Positions 48,363-56,025 of a DNA stretch of 64,000 bases are shown in pieces. Location of the stretch: positions 4,092,001 to 4,156,000 of the forward strand of contig NZ_BLWC01000001.1 in assembly GCF_013167895.1 (NCBI RefSeq). Reading direction: 5' to 3'. This DNA is from Streptomyces fulvorobeus. Lineage in GTDB: Bacteria > Actinomycetota > Actinomycetes > Streptomycetales > Streptomycetaceae. The translations under genes were made by a program, and so were the position numbers. Every line of letters begins with the position of its first letter. Within the stretch, counting starts at the first letter, position 1. Below the pieces are notes generated by a model. It was not told the DNA's origin, made no database searches, and worked only from the letters and a program-made list of their open reading frames with translations.

Positions 48363-49714
48363 TCAGCGTCCGTTGAGTCCGCGGTGGACGGCGGTCATCA
48401 GCTCGCCGTCGTCCGTGTCCCCGTCCAGCGACCAGAACATCGCACCACCGAGACCGCGGTCACGGATGTACGACGTCTTGGTGCGCAGGACCTGCGGGTC
48501 GTCGTACGTCCACAGGGTCGTGCCGTCGAACAGCCAGGCGTGGCCGTTGCGCACGTCGCGGTGGACCTTGTACGCGCCCGAGTCGGCCAGCTTCTTGAGT
48601 GCCTTGTAGTCCTCGTACCCGGCGGCCCAGGTGGCCGGCGCGGGAGCCGTGGCGGGCTGTCCCAGTCCGTCACCGCCACCCGTCACTCCGGTCCAGCCCT
48701 GCCCGTAGAACGGCATGCCCACCACGAGCTTGCGGGCGGGAGCGCCGCGGCTGATCCAGTCGCGGACCGTCTGGTCCACGCTGAAGTCGTCCTTCGCGAA
48801 CAGCGCGGACTGCTGGGCGGTGGTCTTCTCACCGGAGACGTGGAAGTCGTACCCCTGGAGGTTCACGAAGTCGAAGTCGCGCATGATCCGGCGGACGTCG
48901 AAACCCGCGTCGATCTTGGCGGGGAGGTGGGGACGAACGCGGACAGCTCGTAGTGCTTCGGCTTGGCGTGCCGCGCGGAGCTCCTGGCGTACCTGTCGAG
49001 CTGCTCACGGAACTCGCGCACCAGGGCGGTGAAGTTCCGCTTGTCCTCGGGGCGGTAGACCGTGTCCGTGTCACCTTCCGAGCCGGGCCACTCCCAGTCG
49101 AGGTCGACACCGTCGAAGAGACCGGCTGCGGCTCCCTCGCCGCCGCGTGCCCCGTCGACCGGCAGATTCCCCTTGATGTACAGGTCGAGGCAGGAGGAGA
49201 CCAGGGCCTTGCGGGAGGCGGCGGTCCGCGCCGCGTCGGAGAAGTGGGTGGACCAGCTCCAGCCGCCGAGGGAGATCATCACCTTCAGCCCGGGGTGCTT
49301 GGCCTTGAGCTCGCGCAACTGGTTGAAGTTGCCTGCGAGCGGCTGGGTGCCGGTGTCGGCGACACCGTCCACCGAGCCGGCGGCGTCCAGCGGACGGGCG
49401 TAGTCCGCCCAGGCGTCGGTCTCGCCGGGCACGTTGCCGGTGAAGCACTTGCCCTCGGCGTTCACGTTGCCGAAGGCGTAGTTGATGTGCGTCAGCTTGG
49501 CCGCGGCGCCGCTCGTGTCCAGGTCCTTGACCTGGAAGTCGCGTCCGTAGACGCCCCATTGGGTGAAGTAGCCCACGCTCCGGTAGGAGTGCTTCTTGTG
49601 GTGCTCCCCCTCCCGGCTCTGGCCGGGACCGGCCGTGGCGGCGGGGGCGATACCGGCCAGCAGCGCGAAGGCGCAGGTGGCGACGGTCAGTCTGGACAGG
49701 TTTCTGCGGCGCAT
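48363..49714 (-). CDS. Secreted GH18 chitinase, apparent frameshift
   Basis: The corrected protein is 450 aa from ATG 49714 (MRRRNLSRLTVATCAFALLA), a signal peptide ending near TAGPG. The GH18 barrel shows SVGYFTQWGVYGRDFQ, LTHINYAFGNV, MISLGGWSWSTHFSD and the catalytic DxxDxDxE in FDGVDLDWEWPG, then NLQGYDFHV and GGAMFWSLDGD. It hydrolyses chitin to chitobiose outside the cell. There is no separate binding domain. The frame breaks at the G-run 48921-48924; one restored base gives FVPTSPAKIDAGFDVRRIMRD and a normal length. A DasR-type operator lies between the promoter boxes, so N-acetylglucosamine-dependent control is expected. Confidence 0.92.
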
Positions 49715-49769
49715 GGGGCTCGTTCCTGTGCGAGGGACTGGCTGGGCGGGTGGAGCCGTGCTGCACAGG

Positions 49770-49799
49770 AAGGTATTGGTCTGGACCAAAGGAGGTCAA
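49770..49799 (-). promoter_or_regulatory. Chitinase promoter
   Basis: On the minus strand TTGACC (49794-49799), an 18-bp spacer and TACCTT (49770-49775), 56 bp upstream of the ATG. The spacer is almost entirely the operator palindrome. Confidence 0.6.
49775..49790. promoter_or_regulatory. DasR-type operator (dre) of the chitinase gene
   Basis: ATTGGTCTGGACCAAA matches the known dre consensus ACTGGTCTAGACCAGT at 12 of 16 positions and also contains the TGGTCCAGACC element long known from Streptomyces chitinase promoters. It sits between the -35 and -10. Confidence 0.75.
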
Positions 49800-49994
49800 G
49801 GGTCTGGGAGTTACGGGAACGGGCGGGGGAGTGAGGCGCCGGGGCCCGCGCGGCGCGGACGCTTGAAGGGGGTGCCGGGGTATGCGCCGAACGGCGAGGA
49901 ATCATCACTTCGAGTGAAACTTTGGCCATCGCTTGCGGTGTTCAACCGACGGTTGCGACGCTGTCGCAGACTGTCAACCTGTTGGGAGTGGCCT

Positions 49995-50747
49995 GTGGCT
50001 TTCGGTGAGCAGCCCGCCTATCTGCGCGTGGCGAGCGATCTCAGGAAGAAGATCGTCGACGGCGCTCTGGCGCCCCATACCCGTCTGCCCTCGCAGGCCC
50101 GTATCCGCGAGGAGTACGGAGTCTCGGACACCGTCGCCCTGGAGGCGCGCAAAGTGCTGATGGCCGAAGGGCTGGTCGAAGGGCGCTCCGGCTCCGGCAC
50201 CTATGTGCGCGAGCGCCCCGTTCCGCGCCGGATCGCCCGCTCCGGCTACCGGACGGGGCCGGGCGCCAACCCCTTCCGCCAGGAGCAGACGGCCGAGGGG
50301 GTCCGTGGCACCTGGGAGTCGCGCAGCGAGCAGGAGGATGCCGGCCCGGAGATCGCCGGACGGCTGGGCATCGAGCCGGGTGACCGGGTGATGCGTACGC
50401 GGTACGTGTTCCGGGAGGCGGGCGAGCCGATGATGCTCTCCACCTCCTGGGAGCCCCTGGCGGTCACGGGGCGTACGCCGGTGATGCTGCCGGAGGAGGG
50501 TCCGCTGGGCGGCTGCGGGGTGGTCGACCGGATGGCCGCCATCGACATCGTCGTGGACAACGTGGCCGAGGACGTGGGCGCGAGGCCGGGGCTCGCGGAG
50601 GAGCTCCTGGCGCTCGGCGGCGTACCGGGCCATGTGGTGATGGTGGTCGAGCGGACGTACTACGCCTCGGGCCGGGCGGTGGAGACGGCGGACGTGGTGG
50701 TGCCCGCCGACCGCTTCCGGGTCGCCTACCATCTGCCGGTCAGGTGA
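49995..50747 (+). CDS. GntR-family regulator (HutC/UTRA type)
   Basis: The protein is 250 aa from GTG 49995 (VAFGEQPAYLRVASDLRKKI), with GGGAG 6 nt upstream. The winged helix is AYLRVASDLRKKIVDGALAP, HTRLPSQARIREEYGVSDTV, LVEGRSGSGTYVRERP. The second half is a UTRA ligand-binding domain (RLGIEPGDRVMRTRYVFREA, GEPMMLSTSWEPL, VERTYYASGRAVETADVVVP). The family includes DasR and sugar or antibiotic-responsive repressors. It is divergent from the chitinase gene with 280 bp between the starts. The ligand is unknown, and it need not be the regulator of the chitinase. Confidence 0.88.
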   Translation: MAFGEQPAYLRVASDLRKKIVDGALAPHTRLPSQARIREEYGVSDTVALEARKVLMAEGLVEGRSGSGTYVRERPVPRRIARSGYRTGPGANPFRQEQTAEGVRGTWESRSEQEDAGPEIAGRLGIEPGDRVMRTRYVFREAGEPMMLSTSWEPLAVTGRTPVMLPEEGPLGGCGVVDRMAAIDIVVDNVAEDVGARPGLAEELLALGGVPGHVVMVVERTYYASGRAVETADVVVPADRFRVAYHLPVR

Positions 50748-50974
50748 GCCGTGCCACTCCGTCTGTGAGCCGTCGTCGGCGGAACGTTTCTGTCGAATGA
50801 CCGGTGTCTGAACCGGCTGTCCGCCACCCGTGGTGCCGGGCGGAGGTCCTGAGGGCCTCGTCGCGCCAGGGCCGGTCACCGGCACCGACCGGGTGTCGTG
50901 CCCGGCCCCCCCACATCCCCTTCGTGACCCGAGCGCCGGCGCATCCGGGCGCGTGCGGAGGGCTGACGGCCCCC

Positions 50975-51008
50975 GCGGGGGGCGCGCTCGGAAGGGAGCG
51001 CCCCCCGC
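50975..51008. terminator. GC-rich hairpin downstream of the GntR gene
   Basis: GCGGGGGGCGC and GCGCCCCCCGC form a perfect 11-bp stem with a 12-nt loop, about 230 bp after the GntR stop. There is no T-tract; a factor-independent terminator is plausible. Confidence 0.5.
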
Positions 51009-51017
51009 GCCTGGCTT

Positions 51018-51047
51018 GATGCGTATCTCTTTGTGTAAAGACGCATC
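51018..51047. promoter_or_regulatory. Nested palindrome upstream of the SPOR-like gene
   Basis: GATGCG ... CGCATC encloses TCTTT-GTGT-AAAGA. It is unusually AT-rich for the locus and lies 114 bp before the SPOR-like start; a candidate regulator site. Confidence 0.4.
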
Positions 51048-51160
51048 CGCTGAGTGAAGGTCAGGCGTAGGCTCCGGCATATGCGTACTGCGGTTTCCTG
51101 GGGATCCTTGGTGACGTGCACTCCGGTGGCGAGAGGGGCGACATGCTCGGGAGGGACACG

Positions 51161-51343
51161 ATGAGCGACAGCGCCGCCGTGCTCCCCTGGCTGGTGATAC
51201 GGCAGGACGACAACGGCAACCGCTACCGCGTCGGCAGGTACGCCACGCGGGACGAGGCCCAGAAGATCGCGGACGGCCTCGACAGCCGCGGACACAAGCA
51301 GCTGTACTGGGTGGAGCGCGTGGAACAGGGCGCCCGGCCGTAA
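51161..51343 (+). CDS. Small SPOR-like protein
   Basis: The protein is 60 aa from ATG 51161 (MSDSAAVLPWLVIRQ), with GGGAGGG 6 nt upstream. The sequence WLVIRQDDNGNRYRVGRYATRDEAQKIADGLDSRGHKQLYWVERV is a single compact unit like the SPOR domain, which binds denuded septal peptidoglycan. Here it has no signal or membrane anchor, so it would be cytosolic and its role is unclear. It is common in Streptomyces. The Nudix gene follows 33 bp downstream with its own promoter. Confidence 0.75.
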   Translation: MSDSAAVLPWLVIRQDDNGNRYRVGRYATRDEAQKIADGLDSRGHKQLYWVERVEQGARP

Positions 51344-51363
51344 CGAGGGCTGCCGGGGGCGGT

Positions 51364-51369
51364 TACGCT
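51364..51369 (+). promoter_or_regulatory. -10 hexamer of leaderless Nudix-gene promoter
   Basis: TACGCT, 7 nt, then the ATG at 51377; no ribosome-binding site. Confidence 0.6.
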
Positions 51370-51376
51370 CCCGCGT

Positions 51377-51781
51377 ATGAACGCTTCCGTGGTGGTGGCC
51401 GGCGCGGTCCTCGACCAGGGACGGCTGCTGGCCGCCCGCCGCAGCGCCCCGCCCGAGCTGGCGGGCCGCTGGGAGCTGCCCGGCGGAAAGGTGGAGCCGG
51501 GGGAGAGCGGCGAACAGGCACTCGCCCGTGAGCTCCGCGAGGAGCTGGGCGTGGAGTCGAGGGCGATGGAACGCATCCCCGGCGAGTGGCCGCTGAAGCC
51601 CGGGTACGTGCTCCACGTGTGGACGGTGGCCCTGGTGTCCGGTGAGCCGAGCGCCCTGCAGGACCATGACGCGCTGCGGTGGCTCCGGCCCGACGAGGTG
51701 GACGACGTCGACTGGCTGGACCAGGACAGGCCCGCGGTCGCCGAGGCCGCCCGCCGCCTGCGCGATACCCCTCACCGCTGA
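51377..51781 (+). CDS. Nudix hydrolase (MutT-like)
   Basis: The protein is 134 aa. The Nudix box GGKVEPGESGEQALARELRE followed by ELGV matches G-x5-E-x7-RE-U-x-EE-x-G-U, the metal-binding helix that cleaves nucleoside diphosphates linked to another moiety. The short length and the start VVVAGAVLDQGRLLAARRS, WELPGGK resemble MutT and CTP/8-oxo-dGTP pyrophosphatases. A role in cleaning oxidised nucleotides is likely, but the substrate is not certain. Confidence 0.88.
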   Translation: MNASVVVAGAVLDQGRLLAARRSAPPELAGRWELPGGKVEPGESGEQALARELREELGVESRAMERIPGEWPLKPGYVLHVWTVALVSGEPSALQDHDALRWLRPDEVDDVDWLDQDRPAVAEAARRLRDTPHR

Positions 51782-51932
51782 GCGCCCCCCGGCGTGTGGA
51801 CCCCCTCCGATGACGTGCCGGCGTACACCCGTACGCCCCTATGCGCCGTCTCGGGCGGTAGCTCGTACCGAATGACGGGTATGTGGTAGTTAGCCCTGTT
51901 TTCGGGGAGCGTGCTGTGGGTGGTCTGGGGAA

Positions 51933-52378
51933 GTGATCGGCGTGATCGACACCGAGGGCGGCTGTGCCGTCTGGGCCTTTCCGGCGGTTCCGGATTCCGT
52001 GCGTGGCGCCCGGCACGCGGTTCGTGACGCCATGCGTTCCTGGGGCCTGGACGGAGCGCTCGCCGACATCACCGAGCTGCTCGTCAGCGAATTGGTGACC
52101 AATTCTCTGCGCTATGCCTGCGGGCCCATCGGTGTGCGGCTGGTGAGGCCACACCCCGGCGCGGGCGCCGAGGCCGCCGGTCCGCCGCCGCCCGTGCCGC
52201 CGGGGCTGCTCGTGGAAGTCTCCGATCCGCTTCCGGTTGTGCCCACCGAACGCAACGCGGGCCCGGACGACGAAGGGGGGCGCGGGCTGCAGCTCGTGGC
52301 CTGTTCCGCGCGCCGGTGGGGACCCGGCGGGGAAAGAGCGGCAAGACGGTGTGGTTCGAGCTGGCTGTCCCTGGTTAG
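51933..52378 (+). CDS. ATP-binding anti-sigma-type regulator (HATPase), apparent frameshift
   Basis: The corrected protein is 148 aa from GTG 51933. N-box DITELLVSELVTNSLRYACG and G-box DEGGRGLQLVACSARRWG mark a GHKL ATPase of the RsbW/SpoIIAB type, abundant in Streptomyces. As read, the frame leaves the family at the G-run 52318-52321. One added G gives RRWGTRRGKSGKTVWFEL and a TAG at 52376. Such proteins bind sigma factors or phosphorylate anti-anti-sigma factors. It lies 160 bp before a large phosphatase with the same kind of ATPase at its C-terminus. Confidence 0.82.
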
Positions 52379-52538
52379 GAGTGGGGTGGGACGCACAGCG
52401 ATCACCAGAGGTCGGGCAGGACCTGGCTGAAAGGGACTGAGACCGTGCTGTGATCGTGAACGCCGTGTCGGTCTGGGCCGTGGTGCTGAATACTGCGGGC
52501 AGGACCGGTCCGGTGTGTGAGCTGGAGGGGACGGTCGC

Positions 52539-55130
52539 GTGAGCGAGATACCTGGGACAGCGGGCGACATCGTGTGGCAGAGCAGCCCACCTGGCTCGAT
52601 CTATGACTACGTCAGGATCGCCTCCTTCTCGATCGGGCCCGACGGGCTGATCGAGCAGTGGAGCCTGCGCGCCGCCGATCTGTTCGGCATGGCCTCCCAC
52701 GAGGTGGTGGGCAGGGACCCGGTCGATGCCTTCATGCCCGCCGAGCTCCGGGACGAGGGCCGCCTGAGGGTCGCCGAGATCCTCGACGGCAAGGAGTGGA
52801 CGGGCTTCGTCCCGTTCCGGATACCGGGCCAGGGCGGTGTGCGGGGCGTGGCGGAGATCTACGTCATGCCGACCGAGACGGTGAGCGGGAAACGGGCCGC
52901 GCTCTGCATCGTGGTCGACGTCCGCGCGCTGCGTCTGATCGAAACGGACCTAGCGGCCTCACAGGCCATATTCGGCCAATCTCCCTTCGGTTTTGTGCTG
53001 TTCGGTACCGATTTCACCGTCGTACGGGCCAACCAGCGGTTCGCCACCGTCTTCGGCGGGGAAGCCGACGACCACCGCGGGCGCACCGTCGACGACTACC
53101 TCCCGGGCCCCGAGGCCGACCGGCTTTCCGGCACCCTGAAGCGCGTGCTGGAGACCGGTGAGGCCGTCACCGACCTCCAGCTGGTGGGCAGCGCGCCCGG
53201 TGCCGGGGACCGCCGCCACTGGTCGATGAACCTCTACCGGGTACACAGCGGGGCCGGCCGGCCCGTAGGTGTGGCGGGTCTGGCCACCGATGTCACCCGC
53301 CGGCACATGGCCGCCCGCGAGGCGGCCAGCGCCCGCCGCAACCTCGCACTCCTCAACGAAGTCGGCGCGCGCATCGGCAACTCCCTGGACCTGGAGACCA
53401 CCGCCCGCGAACTCCTCGACGTGGCCGTCCCCGGCTTCTGCGACCTGGCTTCCGTCGATCTCTACCAGGGGCTGGTCACGGGCGAGGAAGCACACCCCGG
53501 CAGCTCGGGCCCACGCAGCCAGGAGCCCGGCGGCTCGGCCGAACTGCGCCGGGTCGCCATGGCCAGCGCCGTCTCCGACGCCCTGTCCGCCACCGAACCG
53601 GAGAGCGGCGCACCGGACGGGCCCGCCGGGCCCCCCGCCCTCGGCTCGGTCCACCGCTACCCGTTCAGCTCGCCCTGCGCCGTCGCCCTGCGCACCCGGC
53701 GCGTCGAGGACGTGCCCGGCGACGACAGCAGCTTCGTCCACTCCACGCTCGCGGTGCCGATGGTCGCCCACGACACGGTCGTCGGCCTCGTCCAGTTCTC
53801 CCGGGCGAAGGGCAGCGAGTCGTTCGGTGAGCGGGACCGGGCCCTGGCCACCGAACTGGCCGCCCGGGCCGCCGTCTGCATCGACAACGCCCGTCTCTAC
53901 CGCCGCGAACACGAACGCGCCCTGATCCTCCAGCGCAGCCTGCTCCCCCCGGGCGACCCCGAGGCGGCGGGGCTGGACATCGCCTGCCGCTATCTGCCGG
54001 GCAACACGGCCACCGAGGTCGGCGGCGACTGGTTCGACGTGATCGAACTCCCCGGCCACCGCACCGCCCTCGTCGTCGGCGACGTCATGGGCCGCGGGCT
54101 GCGGGCCGCCGTCGCCATGGGAGAGCTGCGCACGGCCGTACGGACCCTGGCCCTGCTCGACCTGGAACCCGCGGAGGTGCTCTCCGCCCTGGACGAGGTC
54201 GCCCGCGGTCTCGGCACCCCCGGCGGCGGCGACCGGAGCGACGGCTTCGGCGGAGGCGCCCAGTGGCCCTCGCGGGCCGCCCACAAGTCCCGCGAGGCGG
54301 ACCTCTCCGAGGTCTATCTGGCGACCTGCGTGTACGCGGTCTACGACCCGGTCACCCGCCGGTGCACGTTCGCCAACGCCGGTCACCTCCCTCCCGTCGT
54401 GGTCGAACCGGGTGAACCCCCGCTGCTGCTCGACGTCCCTCCCGGGATGCCGCTCGGCGTAGGCGGTGAACCCTTCGAGGAGGTCGAGGTGGAGCTCAAG
54501 GAGGGTGCGCTCCTCGCCCTCTACACGGACGGCCTCGTCGAATCCCGCGGCCACCCGCTCGACGAGGGGCTGGAGGCACTGCGCGCGGCCCTCACCTCCC
54601 CGGTCCGGCCGCTGGAGGATGTCTGTGACCATGTGCTGACGACGCTGGACACCCGCCACGGCGAGGACGACATAGCCCTGCTGATGGCCCGTATCCAAGG
54701 ACTGCCGGCGCACGCGATCGGTGACTGGACGCTGCCGCGGGAGCCGCGCTCGGTAGGCCGTGCCCGCGAGCTCGCCCGCGGACAGCTGCTCGCCTGGGAC
54801 CTGGACGACCTGGTGGACACCACCGAACTGCTCGTCAGCGAACTCGTCACCAACGCGCTCCGTTACGGCGAGGGCGAGATCCGGCTCAGGCTGCTGCTCG
54901 ACCGTACGCTCGTCTGCGAGGTATGGGACGCGGGTCTCGTCCAGCCGCGGCGACGTCGGGCACGCGACACGGACGAGGGCGGGCGCGGGCTGCAACTGGT
55001 CGGGCTGCTGAGCGCGGCGTGGGGGTCCAGGCGGACACCGCGCGGCAAGACGGTCTGGTTCGAACTGGCACTGCCCGACGGAGAGCCCGCCGCCGAGCTC
55101 TCGGTCGAGCAACTGCTGAGCATGTACTGA
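52539..55130 (+). CDS. PAS-PAS-GAF-SpoIIE phosphatase with C-terminal HATPase
   Basis: The protein is 863 aa from GTG 52539, with GGAGGGG upstream. Order: PAS 1 (about 20-125), PAS 2 (about 145-255, FGQSPFGFVLFGTDFTVVRA), GAF (about 275-460), SpoIIE/PP2C (about 470-720; TEVGGDWFDVIELPGHRTAL, VVGDVMGRGLRAAVAMGELR, NAGHLPPVV, LYTDGLVESRG, HGEDDIALLMARI) and HATPase (about 740-855; TTELLVSELVTNALRYG, DEGGRGLQLVGLLSAAWG, RGKTVWFEL). It is a multi-input switch in a partner-switching pathway: sensing by PAS/GAF, dephosphorylation of anti-anti-sigma factor, and possibly kinase activity in the same chain. The signals are unknown. Confidence 0.92.
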   Translation: MSEIPGTAGDIVWQSSPPGSIYDYVRIASFSIGPDGLIEQWSLRAADLFGMASHEVVGRDPVDAFMPAELRDEGRLRVAEILDGKEWTGFVPFRIPGQGGVRGVAEIYVMPTETVSGKRAALCIVVDVRALRLIETDLAASQAIFGQSPFGFVLFGTDFTVVRANQRFATVFGGEADDHRGRTVDDYLPGPEADRLSGTLKRVLETGEAVTDLQLVGSAPGAGDRRHWSMNLYRVHSGAGRPVGVAGLATDVTRRHMAAREAASARRNLALLNEVGARIGNSLDLETTARELLDVAVPGFCDLASVDLYQGLVTGEEAHPGSSGPRSQEPGGSAELRRVAMASAVSDALSATEPESGAPDGPAGPPALGSVHRYPFSSPCAVALRTRRVEDVPGDDSSFVHSTLAVPMVAHDTVVGLVQFSRAKGSESFGERDRALATELAARAAVCIDNARLYRREHERALILQRSLLPPGDPEAAGLDIACRYLPGNTATEVGGDWFDVIELPGHRTALVVGDVMGRGLRAAVAMGELRTAVRTLALLDLEPAEVLSALDEVARGLGTPGGGDRSDGFGGGAQWPSRAAHKSREADLSEVYLATCVYAVYDPVTRRCTFANAGHLPPVVVEPGEPPLLLDVPPGMPLGVGGEPFEEVEVELKEGALLALYTDGLVESRGHPLDEGLEALRAALTSPVRPLEDVCDHVLTTLDTRHGEDDIALLMARIQGLPAHAIGDWTLPREPRSVGRARELARGQLLAWDLDDLVDTTELLVSELVTNALRYGEGEIRLRLLLDRTLVCEVWDAGLVQPRRRRARDTDEGGRGLQLVGLLSAAWGSRRTPRGKTVWFELALPDGEPAAELSVEQLLSMY

Positions 55131-55143
55131 GCGAGGGCACGAG

Positions 55144-55182
55144 CTGACTCCCCCCGGTCGTCCCGCGGGGTCAGGGAGTTTT
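55144..55182 (+). terminator. Terminator of the PAS-SpoIIE gene
   Basis: CTGAC-T-CCCC pairs with GGGG-TCAG with one bulge, followed by GGAGTTTTC. The stop codon of the convergent pspA gene lies inside it. Confidence 0.5.
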
Positions 55183-55881
55183 CAGGGCGGCCAGGCGCGC
55201 TTCGATCTCGGCGCTGTCGCCCAGACCGTCCAGCTGCTCGAACTGGGCGTCCAGCGACGACGCCGCCAGCTCCTCCTTGCCCACGGCCCTGGCCTCCTCG
55301 CGCCGCACCTTGTCCTCGAAACGGCTCAGCTCGCTCGTCGGGTCGAGGACGTCGATGCTCTTCACCGCGTCCATCATCCTGTTCTGCGCCTGCGCGGACC
55401 TCGCGCGTGCCACGAGCTCGTCCCGCTTGGACTTCAGCTCCGTGAGCTTGGTCTTCATCTGGTCGAGACCGGATTTCAGTTTGTCGACCACCACCGTCTG
55501 CGAGGCGATGGTGGGCTCGGCGGTCTTCGCCTCCTTCTCCGCCTGGAGCTGGCGGCCCAGCGCGACCTTCGCCAGGTTGTCGAACCTGTCGGCGTCGGCG
55601 GCCGAGCCGGCGCCGCGCAGCTCGTCGGCCTTCCTGCTGGCGGCGAGCGCCTTCTGCCCCCACTCCCTGGCCGCGTCGACGTCCTCCCGGTGGTCCTGCT
55701 CCATCAGCCGGAGGTTGCCGATGGTGGCGGCGACGGCCTGCTCGGCCTCGGCGATGTTGCTCGTGTAGTCGCGGATCAGCTGGTCCAGCATCTTCTGCGG
55801 GTCCTCCGCCTGGTCCAGCAGGGCGTTGATGTTGGCCTTCGCGAGCTGGGTGACGCGGCCGAGGACGGTCTGCTTGGGCAT
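55171..55881 (-). CDS. pspA: PspA/IM30-family membrane-stress protein
   Basis: The protein is 236 aa, almost wholly coiled coil. The N-terminal amphipathic helix QTVLGRVTQLAKANINALLD and DPQKMLDQLIRDY are the family signature. Long helices QAEKEAKTAEPTIASQTVVV and DKLKSGLDQMKTKLTELKSK follow. PspA proteins are ESCRT-III-like and stabilise the membrane under envelope stress. The start ATG has GGAGAGG upstream. The 5' region carries tandem 10-bp repeats, a possible site of control. The TPM-domain gene lies upstream on the same strand. Confidence 0.93.
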   Translation of the reverse strand: MPKQTVLGRVTQLAKANINALLDQAEDPQKMLDQLIRDYTSNIAEAEQAVAATIGNLRLMEQDHREDVDAAREWGQKALAASRKADELRGAGSAADADRFDNLAKVALGRQLQAEKEAKTAEPTIASQTVVVDKLKSGLDQMKTKLTELKSKRDELVARARSAQAQNRMMDAVKSIDVLDPTSELSRFEDKVRREEARAVGKEELAASSLDAQFEQLDGLGDSAEIEARLAALKTP

Positions 55882-55895
55882 GGCACCTCTCCATG

Positions 55896-55983
55896 GGTGA
55901 GAACGGGTGAGAACGGGTGGGAACGGCGGATGGCAGCGGCGGGTGAGGACGGGTGAGGACCGGGGAGACCCGGGTGAGGACGT
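55896..55983 (+). repeat. Tandem 10-bp repeats upstream of pspA
   Basis: GGTGAGAACG (twice) and GGTGGGAACG run head to tail at 55896-55925. After 16 bp, GGTGAGGACG, GGTGAGGACC, a degenerate copy and GGTGAGGACG lie at 55942-55983. The 10-bp period puts all copies on one face of the helix. Confidence 0.65.
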
Positions 55984-56025
55984 GGGTGCGGTCCGGCCGA
56001 CGACGTACAGCCCTGCCGCCGTATG

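Larger units (their letters stand above)
50748..51160. other. Non-coding region with two hairpins
   Basis: No gene is supported in these 413 bases. They contain a GC-rich hairpin at 50975-51008, an AT-richer palindrome at 51018-51047 and the leader of the SPOR-like gene. Confidence 0.6.
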
